Shown here: piece by piece, positions 10,661-20,840 of the stretch
Layout: each line of letters begins with the position of its first letter
How positions within the stretch are numbered: position 1 is the first letter of the stretch
Assembly (NCBI RefSeq): GCF_019279795.1
Contig: NC_056748.1
Location: forward strand, 613,548,700 to 613,612,699
Source: Protopterus annectens
Taxonomy: Eukaryota; Chordata; Ceratodontiformes; Protopteridae
DNA: 64,000 bases
Reading direction: 5' to 3'
Translations under genes and position numbers: made by a program
The notes under the pieces: model-generated
Told to the model about the DNA's origin: nothing
Database searches by the model: none
What the model saw: the letters and a program-made list of their open reading frames with translations, nothing else

Positions 10661-11599
10661 CCTATAAAAGTTTGGACTGTGCAGTAAAATTGGCCAGCCA
10701 GTTGTACAGCAACTTGGAAATCACAAAAAAACGATCTTGCGGAAGAACCAAAACTGAAGCCATTGTTGAAAATGTTTTGGCACTGCTCTCATTGGAATGC
10801 CTCCTGCCTGACCATCAGAAACCAGGCACTTCATTTGCATTATCATCGGATGGTTCCAGCAAGAGAAACAATAAAATAATTTCCCCTTGGAGTGAGGTAT
10901 TTTTCCAAAGAAGGAGTGGTGAATGATCTTTTGGACTTCTATAAAGACCCTGATGAATCTGCCCAGGCTATATCACAACAGATTTTGAACATTATGGAAA
11001 ATCACCCCTTGCCCTGGAACAGCATTTCAGCATATGGGGCTGATAATGTCAGCGTGAACTATGGAAAGAAATCTGGTGTTATACCAGATTAAAAGAAAAG
11101 TGCCCATCACTCAAGAAGGCTGTGTTGCCCACATTATTCATAATGCAGCCTAAAAAGCTGCAGCACAACTACCTTATGATGTGGAAGAGTTTGTGATTAC
11201 ATTTTTCAGCCATTTCTCAGGTTCTGCCACAAGGACCAGAGACTTGAGAGACGTCTTTGAGTTTTGTGGCATTGAATTTGAGAATCTCTTAAGGCATGTG
11301 CCAAGGAGGTGGCTGTCACTCCTGTCAGTCATTGACAGAGTAAAGAAAAATCTCCCAGTGCTCCAATCATATTTCCTGTCTTAGGTAGAAGAAGAGACCC
11401 CCTCCCCCCAGCAGATACAGCAGTAATTTTCAGATAATGAGCATAGCGAGAATTCTTTGTCTACATTGCCTCAGTACTATTTGCAATTTCTCAGTGTTGT
11501 TCTTGCGGATTTCAATGAACATATAAGTATATTAGAAAATACAGTACCTCCATGGAAACATGTTCAGTAATTGTCTCTCTCAAGGAAAAACTGTGGGCA

Positions 11600-11947
11600 A
11601 GAGCTGAAGATACTTTCATCATCATCATCATCATCAGCCCCCTTTTTCCCATTTTTTTTCTACATGGGGTCAGGGTATCTTGTTAACTGTTGCCAACTCT
11701 CGAGTGGCTTCTTCAACACTCATAGACTGTCACAGATCTTCTTTCACACAATACATCCACCTCTTTGCTGGACATCCTCGCTTCCTGTTACCTTCTTCCT
11801 GTTTGTCCCAAATCTTCCTCACTGTATTGTCTTCTGCTTTTCTGCATATGTCCAAACCACCGTAATCTGTTTTCTTTGATTTTTTTCTGGAATTGCATCT
11901 ACTTTGGCTTCTGCTCTTATGTCCTCATTTCTTCATCTGCCCCACAG
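11600..11947 (-). mobile_element. RTE-clade LINE, 3' end
   Basis: On the minus strand it encodes RWFGHMQKRRRQYSEEDLGQ, the C-terminal signature of RTE-type ORF2 (RWFGHV-x-R), then a degraded tail. It ends in a short ATG/ATC trinucleotide run at 11618-11636, the usual RTE 3' end. It is 5'-truncated and lies inside the hAT transposase. Confidence 0.75.
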
Positions 11948-11984
11948 TGTGCATCCTACCACCCTCCTCAGGCACTGTAGAGAC

Positions 11985-12290
11985 CAGTTGGTATAATGGT
12001 TAAGGTCTTCACCTCCCATGCACAAGGTACAAGGTTTGATCCTGACCTCCCAACAATGCCTGTTTGGAGTTTGCATTTTCTCCCTGTGTCTCCATAGGGG
12101 TTCCTCCCATGTCTGAAAAAATGCTGTATGTTTCCATCTCAAACTCACCAATGAAAGGAGCTGTGGGCAGCAGCACAGACACTACATGGTGCCCTATAGG
12201 GGTAAGAGTTGTACAGACCAACCGCTTTGGGCATCTACTGTGCTGTGCAGTATCCCCATGATAGGAAATCATGGATCACAGATTGCGTGC
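11985..12290 (+). mobile_element. tRNA-derived SINE
   Basis: The head GTTGGTATAATGGTTAAGGT resembles a pol III A box and GGTTTGATCCTG a B box. The body contains a CTCCCTGTGTCTCCATAGGG segment like the HE1 central domain. The tail is unclear. It is next to the RTE fragment inside the hAT. Confidence 0.65.
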
Positions 12291-12919
12291 TGTGGCAGGG
12301 CTAGCCACTTGGTGTAAAATATGGGTCTAGGTGATTTGGTCATGTTGAAGATGCTTTCTTTGGTGGAAAACTTAGAGCACTTATGAGCACATTAGACATC
12401 ACTTTTAATAAACTGAAAAGAGACTTCATTGTGTTCTTGAAGACAGCAGTTAAGTACTTAGAACAGTGGTTTAATTTTATGGAAAACAACTACTTGTTTA
12501 CACTGTCTAAGTTATCTTTAACTGAGCCCTTGGTTTTCAGTGACTTAGTCAGTGTGACCACTACCCTGAGTCTGTGGGCATAGATGAAAATCATCTTTTC
12601 CAGGACTATTCAACAATCAAGTCCTTTCTCCAACAATTATGTACCACAAGCTTATCTCCAGGAGAAAAGTGGCTGAAGCTTTTCAGAGAAGGGCCTGAGC
12701 TGACTGCACTATATCCGGTAATTGCTAGGGTATTATCTATACCAACATCAAATGCATTTACAGAGAGAGTTTTTTTCTTTGGTGAAAAATAAATGGACAG
12801 ATGTGGGAAACCGATGTAGTGTGGACTTGTTAAAAGCCGAACTAATGATGACTGTAAATTACCGGATTAAATTAAATGACTTTTATTCAAATATTATATC
12901 AAACCAGGCACTTCTTTAG

Positions 12920-13474
12920 GCCACTAAATCAAATGCAAAGTATGCATTTACAAAGAAGTGATTTAATCTAGTTTTCTTGTAGTGTGCAGTATGTAGTTTT
13001 GTTTTGTGTTTTTTTTTTGCTTTAGCTTTAATTTGCAATAAACATACTATTAATTATACATGCTAAAAAATTAGTGTGCGCGTTTAAAAAATAGTGTGCT
13101 TTTGTGCAGTATGTAGATTTTGTTTTTTAATTTTCTTGTTTCAGAATAGTCATGGTTAGTCTGTTGTAGAATTTAAGAGTTTCTTTTGGCTTTTTTGAAT
13201 AAACATAATTGTTTAATATGACTAGTGTGATTTTTTTTCTATAAAGTTTGCTTACTGTTGCAACTGAGTAATGTGTGTGTTTTTGCAGTAATGTTTCACT
13301 TTTACTGTTAAAGCTTCATAATTTAAATAGTTTGTGAGATTTCAGTATGCTGCAATAACTTCACACTATTGTACTCATAACTGCATCTCTTCAACACTCC
13401 TGTGGTGATGTCATGCTAAGGGGTGCAGTCAGTGTCATACTGGCCACACCCCCATGCCCCACTTTGCCCTTAAA
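12920..13474 (+). other. hAT 3' non-coding region
   Basis: AT-rich DNA after the transposase C-terminus, with AATAAA at 13038-13043 and 13199-13204 that may have served as polyadenylation signals. Nothing else recognisable. Confidence 0.5.
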
Positions 13475-13488
13475 AGGTGGCAACCCTA
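13475..13488 (-). repeat. hAT right terminal inverted repeat
   Basis: Read on the minus strand it is TAGGGTTGCCACCT, matching the left end at 12 of 14 positions. TTATTTGA follows directly. Confidence 0.75.
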
Positions 13489-13629
13489 TTATTTGAGTAC
13501 ACTAAGTGTGCCTAGCTGCTCCTTGTGTCCACAAACACAAACATAGATTTAATTCTTGTGCTGTGGAATATGGACTTCAGCAACATCCATGTACTTAATT
13601 AAATCATAACCATCTTGTATAAAGTATTG

Positions 13630-13922
13630 GGAAATCTCTCAACTGTCCAGATTTTCACAGAATGTCCAGATTTTTGCCTCACATTTTTGGTCTGTCCCTC
13701 ATAAAATTTGTGGTTTTCTAGAAATACAAAATAATGACATATTTTGAGTTTCCGACTTCATATCCTTGAAAATATATAATAATGGAAAACCTGTTATCCT
13801 AGCATTTTTTTTAAGTTTATAGGAGCAATATTTAAAATTGTCCCTAATTTTGGGCTTTTATTCCCCCATTATATTTGGCTTTGTCCAGATATCTTGCAGT
13901 GAGAGGTTGAGAGGTATGGAAA
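13630..13922 (-). mobile_element. MITE, CATACCTCTCAA group, about 290-bp subfamily
   Basis: The right end TTGAGAGGTATGG and left ATCTCTCAACTGTCCAG are inverted repeats. The interior, with CCAGATTT, TTTTTGGTCTGTCCCTC and GTGGTTTTCT, matches the opposite-strand interior of 17194-17485. It is the last element before the ALOX5 5' region. Confidence 0.7.
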
Positions 13923-14288
13923 GCAGAGTGTAAAGTGTACACTCCATTGCTATGATAGATTGTTTTAGAAGAAAATGTATAACTTTTTTTGCTGTTAAGA
14001 GTTCCTTAGAGCAGGAGAAAGTGATGCAGCTGGGGAGGCGTGCAGTATTTATAACAACAGCGGACTTTTTTATGCTGGTCTGGTTCTCCGAAATCATTTC
14101 CTCTTTAGTGGATAATGTGGTCTTTCTTCTTGGTAGTGTCTCAGTGACGCCCCTGTTACAAAGCAAATTCGGTGGAATAAAAAGAGGAAACAAGACGAGT
14201 GTGTTAGGTTTCTTGACTTCAGGCGCCCCTTTAGCCTGGGTATCTGCGAAGGTGATTGTCCTAACCAGAGACTACTAGCAGTGCTGCA
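13923..14288 (+). promoter_or_regulatory. Presumed ALOX5 promoter and 5' UTR
   Basis: This 366-bp stretch lies between the last upstream MITE and the ALOX5 start codon. It is less AT-rich than its surroundings and has scattered CpGs, for example around 14038-14160 and 14220-14250. A TATA-like TATTTATAA is at 14046-14054, just after a G-rich GGGGAGGCG that could be an Sp1/EGR-type site. A start about 30 bp downstream would give a 5' UTR of roughly 200 bases. Whether transcription starts here is inference; mammalian ALOX5 promoters are known to be GC-rich and TATA-less. Confidence 0.4.
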
Positions 14289-14438
14289 ATGCCCAGCTAC
14301 ATAGTGACCATTGCTACTGGGACCCAGTGGTTTGCAGGTACCGATGACTACATTTATCTAACTCTTGCGGGATCGCAGGGATGTAGTGAGAAGTGCTTGC
14401 TCGACAAACCCTTCTACAATGACTTTGAAAGAGGAGCG
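14289..14438 (+). CDS. ALOX5: Arachidonate 5-lipoxygenase, first coding exon (N-terminal PLAT/C2-like domain)
   Basis: This exon encodes the first 50 residues of 5-lipoxygenase, the iron dioxygenase that turns arachidonate into 5-HPETE and leukotriene A4 at the nuclear envelope. It reads [20 protein letters not shown], then a stretch ending in [14 protein letters not shown], which matches the N-terminus of vertebrate ALOX5 as I remember it and not ALOX12/15. In the family this segment begins the PLAT domain, which binds Ca2+ and membrane; the W14-F15-A16-G17 loop and D19-D20 correspond to conserved membrane and Ca2+ positions. The ATG has G at -3, and an in-frame TAA at 14262-14264 lies nine codons upstream, supporting this start. 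The exon is 50 whole codons, ends in phase 0 after Ala50, and meets GTAAGC. No frame damage is visible. The reading frame runs about 24 codons into the intron before a stop, so the exon end rests on the donor and on homology. It is the only clear host coding sequence in the window. Confidence 0.95.
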
Positions 14439-14444
14439 GTAAGC
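14439..14444 (+). other. ALOX5 exon 1 splice donor
   Basis: The exon ends GCG and is followed by GTAAGC, close to the vertebrate donor consensus. It coincides with the end of recognisable ALOX5 homology. Confidence 0.85.
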
Positions 14445-15300
14445 AGCATATTAAAAGTTTGTTACGGTTGCTTGTCCTGTGCTCATGGTGCCCAGCAAGG
14501 GTGTAGCTAAGCATTTTCAATGTACTCAAATGGGTACATTTTTTCTGAGCATCTCTCACAAAGTTATGGATAAAAGAGCACAGAAAATAAACATCTGGCT
14601 TAACTCGTTTAAACATGTTTTTTTGTGATAGGCGTATACCTTTAAGTAGTCTTTTTGTAGTTAGAAGTGGCAATAGTAGGTAATGTGCCCCTTTTCAAAG
14701 TATAGAGGCTTAGAGGGGTAATATTTTGAGGTTTAAGTAATTTTTTAAGATAGGTGGGAAGCGGAGACAGCACTGTTTGATCTGCGTACAAAAATTTTAT
14801 TTCCAGCTATCTGTAGCAGCCAGGGTCACAAATGAAAATGTCTGTAACTTGACACCGTTATTTCTAAATGTATGGAAGGCTGGACTTGTTACTACTGGGA
14901 GGAGGAACACGGTCATAAAAAATATTTTAAAAAAGCCTTGCTTAGTAAATAAATGATTCAGAGTAGATAACGTGTCTGCAGACAGCATCTGTTCAGTAAA
15001 GCAACTTCTTTAGATAGTCTTCTGCTGCAAGACATTTCCTCTGCTAGTTCTCAGTAAGTACACCAGCGTAATTCACTCATCGGGCGTTTTTTTCACATTG
15101 GTGGCATGTTACATTGTTAGGTGTTTAACATGCTTTTTCAGCATTTATCAAGGTTCCCACAAATACAAATGCAAAAATTTCACCGTGCTGAAACTCCTCA
15201 TGCAGTGTTACCTGTTGTGCATGCAGACTTTGGGTGCGTGATTCCAAAGTCTGCAGAAAAAGGATACCCGAAGCATGTCAAAATCTCTACCCCTCGATGG
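14445..15300 (+). other. First intron sequence, unassigned
   Basis: No repeat or gene recognised in the first 0.85 kb of the intron. The antisense open frame at 14314-14673 is a shadow over exon 1. Confidence 0.5.
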
Positions 15301-15568
15301 CATAACTCTCACCAAAATCAGGGACAAATGCACAAATAAATAACCAGGGAAACTTTTAATATATTAGTGGTATTGACTTGACACGTTGACAGAATACGAG
15401 AAGGTGAATTAATATACAGTTTCAGAAGTAAAAGAGGTCCATCAATTTTTGTCATCATTTGTTAAATGCAATTCACCCCATTTTCTCCAAAAGTTATCAG
15501 TTGAGGAGTTATTAAGAGAGACAAATCTAACATTTGAGTCAAAATCTGGGACAGCTGAGAGCTGTGTA
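15301..15568 (+). mobile_element. MITE, CATACCTCTCAA group, about 270-bp subfamily
   Basis: Ends CATAACTCTCACC and CTGAGAGCTGTG are imperfect inverted repeats. The interior is shared with 5685-5885. Confidence 0.65.
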
Positions 15569-15639
15569 CGGAAGGTGCAAACTTTGTGTGCGGGTTATTG
15601 TCTTAGTTGTGTTGGGATACTTGGAGGAAACGACTGGAG

Positions 15640-16168
15640 TCATACCTCTCAAGGGTTAACATACCTCTCAAGTGTACCTCATTACGAAGAACGTACGTTA
15701 TTTGGGGTCTTAAAAAGTTCATGTTCCTCAAAGTTCCTCAATGTTCCACATTGAAAGACTCTGTTACACATTCAGTGTTAGGAATTTTTTCAAGTGAAAT
15801 CCATGGTAAATAGAAATGAATCATATTAATTCATTAAAAGGTCTTCTTTATAAGTAAAACCAGCATATTTTAACCATCCTATGGCCTTTCTAGTTTAAGT
15901 TGTTAGTAAGACATTAGTATGTGTTCCACATTTTACTCATTTGCTCCACATTATGAGGGCTAGTGTTCCTCATTTTGGAGATGGAAGGTTGAGAGCTATG
16001 CAAGGGTATGAATTCTGAAATTCAAATGTCTGCCATTATTTTCTGACTTTAACTCTCAATGATTAGTCAATTATTTGCTAAGAAACTGCAACTTTATTAT
16101 AAACAGACCAAAAATATGAGGCAAAAATGTGGACATTCTGTGAAAATTTTTACATTTGAGAGGTATGA
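15640..16168 (+). mobile_element. MITE of the 290-bp subfamily split by a nested MITE
   Basis: It starts CATACCTCTCAAGGG and ends TTTGAGAGGTATG. Its right half (from about 16012) matches the right half of 17194-17485, including GACCAAAAATATG. The left end is separated from it by the element at 15659-16011. Confidence 0.55.
15659..16011 (+). mobile_element. MITE, CATACCTCTCAA group, about 350-bp subfamily (nested)
   Basis: Begins CATACCTCTCAAGTG and ends GGTTGAGAGCTATG plus a few bases. Related to 6526-6865 (opposite strand) and 16262-16590. Confidence 0.65.
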
Positions 16169-16261
16169 CTGGACAGCTTCATAGGCTCGATTTTATCTGT
16201 CCCTGTCTTACAGCTCAGTACAACCCAAGCCTGTTTGCTATGGTTCAGTTACAGAAATGCA

Positions 16262-16590
16262 TATAATTCTCAAATGTACCTCATTACGAGAATCGTTCCT
16301 CATTTTCAAGTCTTAAACGTTACCTGTTCCATAGTGTTACACATTGATAGGGTAAGTCGCAGACAATATTGAGAATTTTTAACAAGGAAGCATGGTAAAT
16401 AATAAAGAATCATGCTAATTAATATAACTATCTTTTTGTGACTATGAATAAACAGTTATTAATTTCACTGTGAACTCCTTGTTAAAGTTATTTAGTAAGT
16501 GTTACCCATTTTGCCTACTTGTTCCAGGTTGGGAAAGGTAGTGCTCCCTTACATATTTTGGAAATGGAAGACTGAGAACTATGGGTGTAT
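16262..16590 (+). mobile_element. MITE, CATACCTCTCAA group, about 350-bp subfamily
   Basis: Shares TCTCAAATGTACCTCATTACG with 15659-15690 and ends CTGAGAACTATG, an inverted match to its start. Confidence 0.65.
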
Positions 16591-16644
16591 ATTTCTGAAA
16601 TTTATAAAAAATATAAATAAAGGCAGAGAGTCTGAGGCAGTAAG

Positions 16645-16696
16645 GTGCGTGTGTGTGTGTGTATGTGTGTGTGTGTGAATTTGTGTACGTATGTAA

Positions 16697-16753
<57 letters not shown>

Positions 16754-16755
16754 GT
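16645..16755 (+). repeat. (GT)n/(TA)n microsatellite
   Basis: Compound run of interrupted GT followed by about 16 TA repeats. Confidence 0.95.
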
Positions 16756-17193
16756 CTTAGACTGATAAGAGTTACCAAGCCCATTGACCACCATGTTTTT
16801 GAGGAAGAAAGAAGGCAAGAGTGTACAGATAGTGATGAGAGAACAGGAGTGAACATCAGACTTTGAAGATAAGAGATAAATAATGTTAGCCACTAAGCTA
16901 CCATGCATTCACATACGCCTTAGATTAAATGGTTGATTAGACAGCTGTAAACATCTTCTGAACAAATTATAGTCATTCTTAGAATTTAGAAATGTACTTT
17001 TCTAAGTATAGAGAATATGAATGGCTACACCTCTCAGATCAGACTAAAAAAGGAACCATTGAAAGAGTGTAGCTGTGTACCATACAACATCAGAAGTTTA
17101 GGTATTATGTATCTGGCTGGGATGGTAGCAAAAAAGAGGTGCATCCATTTGTACATTACTGCCATCTTCCCATTTTTGCACATGGGATCAGGG

Positions 17194-17485
17194 CATACCT
17201 CTCAATCTGTTAGCTCAAGAAATAGAGACAAAGCCTAAAAAAGGGGGTGGGGGGACACATGCCCAAAATAGGGACAAATTTTAAATGTTAATCTTATTCA
17301 TTTAGAAATTTGTTAAAATAACTAGATATGCATTAACATGCATTTTCTGGAGGATATGAAGTCTAAAAGTGAAATGTATGTCATTATTTAGTGACTTCAG
17401 TCCTCAGTGATTTGCAGAAAACCGCAAATTTTAAGAGGAACAGACCAAAAATATGTGGTGAAAGTCTGGACAGTTGATAGGTATG
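17194..17485 (+). mobile_element. MITE, CATACCTCTCAA group, 292 bp
   Basis: The clearest copy of the 290-bp subfamily: it begins CATACCTCTCAATC and ends CAGTTGATAGGTATG. There is no open frame. No convincing target duplication could be fixed. Confidence 0.7.
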
Positions 17486-17711
17486 GGTCAGAGTGACACA
17501 TCAACAGTGACCATTATCTAGAATCAGTTTTCACATCTCTTGGGTTTACATTCACAATTTACATCCTCCTTCCATTCCAGTTTCTTTCAAGTATCACATA
17601 TACATGTTTATCTTCTGAGTCCTCTATACCTTGAAATCTGTTGTTTTTCTTTAATAGCAAAACTATGCGTCTTCTCAATCTCTGAATTTATGAACTATAT
17701 ATATTAACATT

Positions 17712-17944
17712 CTGTACTGCGGTGGTGGTGCTGTGGTAGCGTTGTCGCCTCACAGTAAGACTTTGGCCTGTTCGATTTTCAGCTAAAGTGTCTTCTGTGT
17801 AGAGACATGAGTGAATGGGTGCACCTTCGTTGAAGGTTGTGCATCAGGGCTGGCAACTCGGCACGTAAAAATCTACTGCCAATCATTAGCAGACCGGAGT
17901 TCCGCTCTGGCGAACCCTAACCGGGAAAAGCCGAAAGACCCAAC
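17712..17944 (+). mobile_element. HE1/V-SINE-like SINE, short subfamily, with 13-bp target duplication
   Basis: Flanked by ATATATTAACATT at 17699-17711 and 17945-17957. The head has GTGGTAGCGTTGTCGCCTCA (A-box region) and GTTCGATTTTC (B box); the 3' tail is CCCTAACCGGGAAAAGCCGA. Compared with 21507-21848 it lacks the central CTCCGGTTT...AAGACATGC domain. It is inserted in the start of an L1/Tx1 ORF2. Confidence 0.92.
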
Positions 17945-17957
17945 ATATATTAACATT

Positions 17958-20300
17958 ATGTCACATTTGCTGTGATTTGTTAGACCATTTACATTCCAAG
18001 ATAAAACTCTCAGACTATCCATTTAAAATTATTTTCTTCCTGGTATTGCTTTTCCCTTTCTGTTCCTCAGATGTACTACATTTTGTGCTAGTATCCATTG
18101 TCTTCTTATTTAATTTGTCAGCTGCTGGATCCTTTAAAACAATTTGTCTAAAACTCCCTGTCCCCTCTCCATATTAATACTACTGTTAAAAAATGCATTT
18201 TTATCTTCTTACAATAAGTGTATATGAACTACTTTCTACCTCCACTTTTCTCAGAAAAGAAGCTTTTGCTCCTGCCACTATTATGCAGTTGCAAAATATA
18301 CCCTCAGTCTCTTCAGCTTGTATTTTGTCCCCCTTCCGCACCTTACAATCAAAAGATTGTAATCATACTTTATAGTGTTTTCCCCCTACTGGTAATATCC
18401 CTTTGCTAGTCCTGTAGCCTGAAACATCTTCCTTTGCTTATTTTACCCCCACTCTAGTTTAGTTCATTTATTTTATCCTTTCTTATTACTTAGTTAACAT
18501 TAAAAAGAAATTCCGAGGGGAAGATTGGTGAGTTTAATTTCCTAATGCTAAGGTCCCTGTTTCTCCAATGCAATGTATGGTTAAGTCCCATCTATCCCTG
18601 ACACCGATGATTCCCTTGGTGCCCACCCTTCAGCTTTTTACTTCTCAGATTAATGTATTTTATTAATAGCAAAAAGACTGGATCATTTTATTACACAGGC
18701 CAAACCTTTATTTATTCAAAACAGTGGTAATGTTTTCCCAATCAATTATTAACATTCATTAAATATGTTTTAATCACTGCGTCTTCATTTTGTTACTAAA
18801 AACAAATTCTGCTGTCTTATTGCAGTCTGCACATTTTGGTTACACTAATGTTTTGCCTCTCCTATTCTAAGTTTTAGTTCCTTAACACCAGGCAACTTAG
18901 CCCCTCCTTCCTGCTTTTGAAATTATGTTGCATCCAAAGAAGCATTTCAAATGTTTCTGCTTATTGTTTCAGTATTCCCACACAGTTATGCTGGTATCCA
19001 CTATGCCTTCCCATATTTTCTTTCTCCTTCATGGTAGCGGGCATCAAATCTGTATAGCCTTTAACACCATCTCTACTGCATATCCTAGCCATTATGTCCT
19101 ACATATATTCTGATGGCATATTTTAGTGTCTGATCCTTCATTTACATTGGAACACCACCTTTCCATTCTTATTGTATTCAGGGGACCTAATAAAGATGCT
19201 TAAAAGATATTGGGACCTTCCTCCATGTCCTAACCCTTTTATTGAGGGTGTATTGAAAAGAAAACAAAAAAGCCTTTGTTATAAATGGTTGTTTGTCTGA
19301 CCGATTACATTTTTTACACACTTTTTTGAGTTAGGGTATCAGTTTTCTTTCTTTTGCAACTGGAACTATTTTCTGTTTCACAATGTTTTATATGTCTTTC
19401 ATTCTTCATCTGTTAGCACTGTTTCTTTCATCACAACTTTTATATTCCCATTTTTACCTTCTCTGTCACTGATTTAGTATGATCTTGCTCATTTTTCTGC
19501 TTATCGTGGGTATTTTTCTTAAATAATGGATTGTTAAATGAGGTAACTGTTGCCTTCCTTGTCTCAGGTCCTCTGAAGTCCTGCATATAGATATGCTGGC
19601 TGCTTCAGCCATTTGTGTCCTTAAATTTAATAGGTTCTGCAAGTGTTGAAGTACCCTATCTGCTGATATGTCAGTTTAGTTCCTGTGGGATAAAGTATTT
19701 AAAGCACTGCAGGATATAATACACCTGTAATTTAGCTGCCCTTCTGCTTTATGGCTGGCATGAAGCTGCTCATTAGCTATCTGGTTATTGCAGACTACTA
19801 ATTGTCAACAAAAATGCTGTCATTTCCAATCTTTAGTATGTTCCCTTTTTCCACAGGAGGGATAAGACCTGTTCTTTTTGTGGAAAAGTTTAAAATTTTA
19901 CAGAACATGTCTTGGTGATTTTTCTTCTTCTTCTGCTGCTGGAAGAGATACTCGGTCCACTCTCTCTATTACCATCTTCCATTCTAGTATATCAGCCCAT
20001 GTAGTTAGGCATTTCTGCATAAATGATTTAGTCATTGCCTTCCGTTTTCTCTCGTAACATTATGTCTTCTTGAACAGTCATCTAATTCTGCTTATTTCAT
20101 CATGATTTCCTCCTACATTTCTAGTATTTTTTTCCTTTAAGTGCTGTTCTGTTTGCTGCATCTGCTGTAGTTGATTGTCAGACCTGTTTAGTCTACTTTC
20201 AAGTTTCTATACTTTGTATTGTTTGTACTGATGCAGTCCTCCAGCTAACCACTTATCTTTCAGACTGCAGTATACATTTTTTGTTTTTTTCTACTAACAA
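17958..20300 (-). mobile_element. L1/Tx1-like LINE relic (ORF1 and start of ORF2)
   Basis: On the minus strand the start of ORF2 at 18022-17958 reads MDSLRVLSWNVNGLTN, the first motif of an AP endonuclease. Upstream, about 20260-19780, is an ORF1 relic: a coiled coil (KLESRLNRSDNQLQQMQQ), then VIERVDRVSLPAA and PRHVL, as in Tx1-type ORF1. Nothing recognisable of ORF2 survives past the SINE at 17712-17944. About 1.3 kb between the two parts is unassigned. Confidence 0.6.
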
Positions 20301-20635
20301 GGCAGCTGGCATTTGCCCCTCTAATTTTTGCAATTCTTAGTACTACATTCCTGAGACACATGGGTGTGGCAGCAATTGGCTTGCATATATTGGTCTTCTT
20401 TAATCTGTTGATTCCTTTTTTATGTGTGTTTTTCAGCTGTGACTTCCCTCTAGTATTTATGTAGATGTAGAATGCTCATGTTTTCACTTTGTTGTAATGT
20501 CTTTTCACCAGCTTAAAGTGTAATTTTATATTTCCCGATGGGAGAGCTGTTTTTAGCCTCCTGTCAGTTTGTCGCCATACAAAAGCAGTCCGGACAATTT
20601 TTTGCGTAGCACAGTTCTACATTACTAGCATTAGT

Positions 20636-20840
20636 AGTTTATTTATTTATTTTATTAACCAGGGTAATGGACTGATCCAAATGGATCCATTGCATCTACT
20701 CTTAGATTCATAGATTAGTACTAGGCTAACTGCCCTTGCAAGCTATTTTAAGCCTAGCCAATTATCCCCTGTGAGATTCAAACCTTGTACCTTGTGTTTG
20801 TAAGGCAAACACCTTAACCATTAGGCCACCCTCCCAACCA
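20636..20840 (-). mobile_element. tRNA-derived SINE with CR1-like 3' tail
   Basis: On the minus strand the head is GTGGCCTAATGGTTAAGGTG (A box), then ACAAGGTTTGAATC (B box). The 3' part, about 20705-20765, contains TGGCTAGGCTT and AGCCTAGTACTAATCTATGA, which also occur at the 3' end of the CR1-like LINE (60752-60801). It finishes in an AAAT tetramer run at 20636-20655. Confidence 0.8.

Larger units (their letters stand above)
10228..12919 (+). pseudogene. hAT transposase, broken and interrupted by three retroposons
   Basis: Recognisable transposase pieces lie in order. At 10228-10340 a zinc-finger-like start reads KRKCKWRDVW, then WIRKCSDVKAFC. At 10670-11090 come RTKTEAIVENVLA, SSDGSSKRNNK, and DLLDFYKDPDESAQAI and SAYGADNVSVNYGK in a shifted frame, covering the catalytic region. 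At 11181-11384 is RHVPRRWLSLLSVI. At 12383-12919 is the C-terminal dimerisation region, with VLSIPTSNAFTERVF and KNKWTDVGNRCSVDLLKAEL. A SINE sits between the finger and catalytic parts, and an RTE fragment plus a SINE sit before the C-terminal part. There are several frame changes and stops, so no functional product is expected. It resembles vertebrate hATs from which zinc-finger host proteins were domesticated. Confidence 0.85.
7320..13488 (+). mobile_element. hAT-superfamily DNA transposon, 6.2 kb, broken
   Basis: The left end TATGGTTGCCACCC and right end GGTGGCAACCCTA are inverted repeats of the hAT type. They are flanked by TCATTTGA (7312-7319) and TTATTTGA (13489-13496), an 8-bp target duplication with one mismatch, the length hAT elements make. 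Inside, left to right, are a GC-richer leader, a CCAGCAGGCAGGA minisatellite, a tandem array of about 390-bp units, and a plus-strand transposase relic (10228-12919). Nested insertions are a 555-bp MITE, an HE1-like SINE, an RTE 3' end and a tRNA-SINE. Without the insertions it would be near 4.6 kb. Confidence 0.8.

Noticed and set aside
14314-14673. 119-codon antisense frame over ALOX5 exon 1
   Set aside because: It is a shadow of the exon extended into intron sequence, without domain features.
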